Below are positions 58,730 through 64,000 of a stretch of 64,000 nucleotides of DNA, in pieces. The notes beneath the pieces are model-generated. The model ran no database searches. It worked only from the letters and a program-made list of their open reading frames with translations, and was not told the DNA's origin. The DNA comes from Vandiemenella viatica. Taxonomy: Eukaryota; Arthropoda; Insecta; Orthoptera; Morabidae. Both the position numbers and the translations under genes were made by a program. The stretch covers positions 102,891,992-102,955,991 of the forward strand of contig JARYHS010009186.1 of assembly GCA_031002005.1 (NCBI GenBank), given 5' to 3'. Numbering within the stretch: position 1 is the stretch's first letter; each line of letters opens with the position of its first letter.

Positions 58730-59602
58730 TTTTCAGTATTACATTTCAGAATCAAATCGGTCAATAGAAGCAACTTTTACATCACAAAAATAAAAAGTAG
58801 TTTCTATTGGCAAGAAAAGTTATGGCATTGGTATTTGGAAATGCTAACAAGGTTTTGCTTATTGGTTATTACAAAAGGTAAAACAGTAACTCAAGAATTC
58901 TACGTCAGTTCTGGAAGAAATCTGTGAAAACAAGACTTTTTTTATGAAAAAAAGTTTTATTTTTTGGTCTATTCCCTAAGATTTTTCAATCGTGCGAAAT
59001 TAAACTATATATTTTTGGAACATCCACATTATTTATCTTGCATTGATTTCTTCTTCTTTCTAAAACTCTTATCTGCTTTCGCTGGTTCATTTTCAACATC
59101 ATCACAAGATGCAATTTCAGTTGAACAAATGTGTAATATAAAACCAGTTATGTGATAACTGGGCAAAAATGTATTATGGTATTGGAACATCATTGAAATA
59201 AATGTTAAACTTAATCTCAGAAACAATGGTGCAGGAAGATGTGCTGTGAGGTGATATAGATAGGGTAAGGCAAAATAAATTAAACAAATCGCTTACCACG
59301 ATAGAAGCAATGAGGGTCTCAGCAATGAAAAATAATACACAAACAACAAAAAGACAATATGAATGTGGCTGTTTTAAACATGAGTAACCATGTTTCAACT
59401 TCTAATTTCGCAAGCAAGGACAAGAGCGAAAAACTTTTTTGTCGTAGTAGCACTGCTTTCTTCAACTTTTGTAAGTGATGTGTCTGTTTTAGATTTAATT
59501 TCTGTATCAATAATTTATGGTTGAAAAGTAAAAAAAAAAAAAAAAAAAAAATTATAACTATTATATACATTATTCATTATTAGGCTTAGAGGTTTACAAA
59601 TT
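58730..59602. other. Intron sequence with a possible PLE tail relic
   Basis: At about 59245-59340 the minus strand carries a TTTGTGTATTATTTTTCATT tract followed by GGTAAGCG, reminiscent of PLE tail ends, but the ribozyme-like core is not recognisable. A runs occur near 59531-59550. The rest is unassigned. Confidence 0.3.
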
Positions 59603-61226
59603 AACCTCTTAAATGGATTCTCCTAAATTAATTGCTTTATATATTGAGAAACTGTATGTGGTGGACGACTTGAACAATAGTGTAATGGAAAAGGAAGACG
59701 ATGTCGACATTGATGACTTAGGAGATCCTGTTTTGAGGACATAATTTAATAAAGCTCTGAATGACTTGAAAGCAAATAAGGCAGTTGGAATTGATGAGAT
59801 ACCTGCAGAACTTCTTAAATCCCTAGGAGAGGAAGGAATCGAAATATTATTCAAGCTGATATCAAAAAGTTATGAAACAGGAGAAATTCCAACTGATTTT
59901 AATACAAATATCATCTTTACCCTTCCAAAGAAAGCACAAGCCGACAAATGTGAGAATTATCGCACCGTTAGTCTAACATCACATGCTTCAAAATTACTGA
60001 CCAGAATAATATATAGAAGGATGAAAACGGTAGTAGAAGAGATAGTAGGTGAAGATCAGTTTGGGTTTAGGAAAAATCGGGGTATAAGGGAAGCAATTCT
60101 GTCTTTAAGATTAATACTTGAAGGGCGGATCAAGAAAAACAAAGATACTTCTATGGCTGTTTTTGATTTAGAAAAAGCTTTTGATAATATTAGGTGGGGC
60201 AAGATGATCAAAATTTTGAAGAAGTCAGGCCTAAAGTATCGAGATAGAAGAATACTTTATGAACTATGTAAGAATCAAGTGGCTGTAATAAAAGTAGAGA
60301 ATCATGAGAGACATGCATCAGTTGAAAAGGGTGTGAGACAAGGTTGTAGCCTATCCCCGTTAATATTCAACTTGTATGTAGAGGAAGCAATAAAGAAAGT
60401 AAAAGAAAAATTTCCATGTGGTTTAACTGTTCAGGGAGAAAAAATCAGTATGCTACGATTTGCTGATGACATTGTCTTGTTAGCAGAGAGTGCTGAGGAT
60501 ATTGAGAAGTTACTGAATGGCATGAACAAAATACTGAGGGAAGATTTTGGACTGAATATAAATCAAAGCAAAACAAAAGTGATTAAATGTAGCAGAAAAG
60601 ATACCAACACTAGTAGATTAAATATAAAAATAGGATCGTATGCAATAGGAGAAGTAAGTGAATTCTGTTACTTGGTAAGCAAAATTACAACCGATGGCCG
60701 AAGCAGGAATGATGTTAAAAGCAGAATAGCAGTAGCAAAAAGAGCCTTCATGAAATAGAGAAATATTTTAGTTTCAAATATTGATCTAGGAATTAGAAAA
60801 AACTTTTTAAAACTCTGTGTGTGGAGCACAGCAGTTTACGGTAGCAAAACATGGACTTTAGGAATACCGGAAAGAAGGAAAATTGAAACATTTGAAATGT
60901 GGTGCTACAGAAGAATGCTGAAAATTAGGTGGACAGACAAAGTAAGAAATGAAGGATTTTTGGAAATGATTGGTGAGAAAAGAAGTTTATGGAAGAAGCT
61001 TACAGAAAGAAGAGACAGGCTGGTAGGTCATATTTTGAGACATGCTGGATTGGTTAATTTGCTTGTGGAGGGAACAGTCGAAGGTAAGAACTGTAGAGGA
61101 AGACAGAGATTAGAATATATGAAACAGGTAATTGAGGACGTGGGTTGTACGGGATATGTAGAAATGAAGAGGTTAGCACAGGATAGGAAGGGATGGAGGA
61201 TTGCATCAAACCAGTCAAAAGTCTGA
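59603..61226 (+). pseudogene. Non-LTR retrotransposon reverse transcriptase, 5'-truncated
   Basis: A long frame (59766-60758) covers the whole RT palm: NKAVGIDEIPAELLKSLGEE, NYRTVSLTSHASKLLTRIIY, QFGFRKNRGIREAILSLRLI, FDLEKAFDNIRWGKM, VEKGVRQGCSLSPLIFNLY and LRFADDIVLLAES (intact YADD-type catalytic motif). After a stop at 60756 the C-terminal region (60819-61226) reads GSKTWTLGIPERRKIETFEM and RLVGHILRHAGLVNLL. Upstream, a stop at about 59741 interrupts an acidic linker and the endonuclease is missing. The copy ends in an A run at 61232. The broad non-LTR class is clear; the clade is not. Confidence 0.9.
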
Positions 61227-61243
61227 CGACAGCAAAAAAAAAA

Positions 61244-61940
61244 AAAATATAAAGTTATTTTTCGCAAGATTCTAAATGATTAGGAAATTCATTTCTTTCT
61301 CTTGAACAATTAGTTTTTTTTCCATTTCACCTGTTCAACCTTTCTATCACATTTAATCATTAGATTCTTATCTTTTTAACTGCTTTGTTAACTAAATTGA
61401 CAGGTGTACTTTTATTATCTCTTGTGAACCGTACTTCCTTTCATTCCTCTAATCTTATACAGTGGAACCTGTTTATACTGAATCCTAGGCATCCCCTGCC
61501 CTCTCCCAGGCCCCATGCTTGTTTTTTATCTGCATATTCTTGCCATCTCTTATATATAATATTAGCTTACTCATTTGTGATTTATATTTCCTGCTATTTT
61601 CCCATCAAAACCATTGTGTAAATTTACTTTGTTAGATTTAAGACTAAAAAGTGCATAAAGTTTTTGGTATATCTGAACATGCAGTAGTCGTACTTCTCAA
61701 CAAGAGAAAGTAATTATCAGTTTTGAAATGTATTCTGCTCAGGTTATTTTCGAAGAATTGTGCTGTTTGTTTTGTGAGAAACTAAGTGATTTTTTTTCTA
61801 ATGGATTAAAAAGTTTTATCTTAGCAAATTTATTTTGATGTCTTCATGTCATTCTTTTTTTTAATAAAATACATATTAATTTATTTTCCAATGTACTGTT
61901 CAATTCTCATGTTGAAAATTTTGTTTCGCTTTCCTCACAG
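61244..61940. other. Muskelin intron before exon 6, nothing recognised
   Basis: AT-rich sequence ending in the polypyrimidine tract and acceptor TTTCCTCACAG. Confidence 0.5.
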
Positions 61941-62043
61941 GTTTAAGGAACTTGCACTCAAGAATAGTATGGCTGCTCTTCACTATCTTCAAACAACTCT
62001 CTCAGAAATAATTGACCATAGTGATGAGGAGCAAACTAGAGAA
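61941..62043 (+). CDS. MKLN1: Muskelin exon after the kelch repeats
   Basis: It completes the Arg codon of LIRKHR from exon 5 and encodes FKELALKNSMAALHYLQTTL, then SEIIDHSDEEQTRE. Vertebrate muskelin continues its RKHR with a F.EKA....AL.YLQ.DL...VDHSDPEET block at the start of the C-terminal tail. The donor is GTAAGAT and the exon ends in phase 0. Since FQLLASALF-type sequence should follow, the next exon is beyond the window or was missed. Confidence 0.95.
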
Positions 62044-64000
62044 GTAAGATATTCATGAAATTCTCAAATATTATTAGCAAATCATGTTCCAAAATACACA
62101 TCAAATTTCTCTCCGTATGTGAAAGGCGTTTTACATATTTTGACAAGGTTAAGGTAGAAGAAAGATATGAGATCCTCACTGATAATTATTCCCCCCTTTA
62201 ATGCTACCTATGGCACCTTTCACGTCATTTACCTCTTAGCTTTCAACAATTTTCTAGCTTGTTATGTAGGTCCAAATACAAATCCAATGTCAGTTGTAAT
62301 AATTGTTCATTGACAAATGATATACACTTAAAATCCTAATTAATCTTCTGCAGCTCATGTCATAATTACCATAATCATTTCAATTCCTAATTCATTTTAC
62401 GTATTGGATTCCATTTGGCAAACAGCCAGTGAACTAAGGCTGAGCTGGCCTGTTAGTAAAAAATAAGCATCAGTGGCAACCATTTATCAAATTGAAATAA
62501 TCTTGCACTTTTGCTTCCCTTTCTCAACCCTCTATCCATCTTTCTAATGTCTTACCCTTCAGTTCAAACTGTTCCTTGTATTGATATTTGAATTTATTTA
62601 GCTTAAAGAGCATTTTTCGAAATACATTCTTAAAATTATTATTTTATATTTATTGAATCTACCCGTTAAATAAAAATGTTGGAAGGAATCAACAATTACT
62701 CCACAAATATGTTATAACTCCATTATTACAATATAAATAAAATATTTTAAAAAAAACTAATATTTCTTGTGTGTGAACCCTACATCAGCAGAATAAACAT
62801 GGTGTACAGAGGGTGATCTAGTTGTAACAGTTGAAATGGCAGAATGAAGGATAATCTAAAGTCAGAAACACACAGAAAGGGTTAAACATTTAAGAAAATT
62901 TCTAAATGAATAACTTAATCAGGACAAAGAAATATGACTCTCTGTAAAGAGCATATTATTTGCATGTTCCAATCATTTTTGATTTGTTGAGGAACAGGAT
63001 AAGTAAAATATCATTGGGAATTATCTAAGACTATCAAGGGGGGGATCATTTGGATCAAGATGAAATTGTTTCATGAGTATGTCAGGGACTGCTTTACATC
63101 CAGACATCACAGACAGGCTCAAAATTAAAATTGTAGTCTATGGCATACTTAGAAACATTGTTATTTATAAGAAAACAAATTTAACAGATTGTCAATGTGT
63201 GGTCAGCGCTAATTGACAATAACACGTATTTTTTGCATTAGCTGTGGGGACCATCATTCCTGGTAAATTTATGCCATCTTGAAGACTTGCGTTATTTTTT
63301 CACCAAACTTAATTTTTTATTAATGATTAATGCTGTCAACAATCATAGTTGTGGATGAAAAAAAAGACCTATTAGATTCTTGTTATGATGAATTAATAAA
63401 GAAAATATAAGTTACAATTTTATTTCTTCAAAATGAACCCACACAGTAAAATAAAGTTTGTAAGTTTGTTGGTTTCATTGGGATTGAAGTTGTATGTATC
63501 TTTCCCCTCAATTCACATATTGTGCAATAACAATGAATAGAAACTTTCAATTCCACTTTATACCAGCTATTAAAAAGATTAATTGTGAAAAAAATGGGGA
63601 TAATGTTATTTTTCTCATGGGAACAGCAACAATCAAACTCTCCTCTGCTATGTGGAAAGACAGAATTCTTCCACAGAGCCAACCACTCCGATGATTAGAA
63701 ATTAAAATGGTATTTAAGATACTGCTCTATCATCAATTTGAAATTCTTAATTTCGCCATAAACTCAGCCGTGTTAAGACAAGTTGTTTTGGATATTAAAC
63801 AATTTTCAGTTCTCATGACCTCCCCTTGTGGGTACATTGTGATTGTCTGGTGCCAGGTTTATTCTGGTAACAAGGCCTGTACTGTTATCTGAACTAAGAG
63901 GAGCTTCTGCAGTATGGAAGCACAAATAGCAAATTAGTAATTGAGTCAAGGAATTGGGTTACAAAACTTTGGTCAGACCATTGCTCGAATATGGTAGTGT
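62044..64000. other. Muskelin intron downstream, nothing recognised
   Basis: AT-rich, without a recognisable muskelin exon (I looked for FQLLASALF-like coding) or a known repeat signature. Confidence 0.4.

Noticed and set aside
61846..62058. 70-residue ORF including the muskelin exon
   Set aside because: The real coding part is only the exon at 61941-62043; the upstream part is the intron polypyrimidine tract and the end runs through the splice donor.

Overview
This is eukaryotic, intron-rich DNA from an arthropod, most likely an insect. The host gene is muskelin: six plus-strand exons at 9147-9333, 18048-18245, 44837-44916, 44999-45110, 45193-45331 and 61941-62043 join in phase, with GT donors and AG acceptors, to encode most of the kelch-repeat part of muskelin and the start of its C-terminal tail. 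The tRNA-derived SINE at 57851-58102 has a body that I recall from polyneopteran insects (grasshopper, cricket and stick-insect relatives). That taxonomic guess is weak. No second host gene was recognised. The 5' end (discoidin, LisH and CTLH parts) and the last exons of muskelin lie outside the window.

Almost everything else is transposable-element sequence inside the muskelin introns. Region by region: 0.5-9 kb holds a degraded LTR-like repeat, an RTE-type fragment and a Penelope-like (PLE) fragment. 9.9-11.2 kb is a tandem satellite next to a PLE tail. 12.2-15.2 kb is a frameshifted RTE-type element and another PLE tail. 15.6-18.8 kb has a SINE, a dead mariner, muskelin exon 2 and a pogo/Tigger remnant. 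19.9-30.4 kb is one hAT transposon, bounded by an 8-bp target-site duplication and swollen by a complete non-autonomous LTR retrotransposon, a Tigger and an LTR-like element. That last insertion itself carries a palindromic PLE derivative. 33.2-44.2 kb is a cluster of PLE copies, one split by a 2.7-kb solo LTR, and includes a long palindrome. After muskelin exons 3-5 (44.8-45.3 kb) come more LTR, PLE and miniature piggyBac sequences (46-55.6 kb), a piggyBac relic carrying a SINE (56.6-58.7 kb) and a 5'-truncated non-LTR element (59.6-61.2 kb).

The most interesting theme is the Penelope-like family. At least four copies carry reverse transcriptase and GIY-YIG endonuclease parts. They are repeatedly arranged head-to-head or as inverted dimers. 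Their tails share a hammerhead-ribozyme-like core whose stem II is paired differently in different subfamilies, plus a splice-donor-like motif. None of the transposon ORFs appears intact; frameshifts, stops and lost catalytic residues are frequent. Muskelin itself shows one apparent single-base deletion in exon 5, which may be an assembly error.
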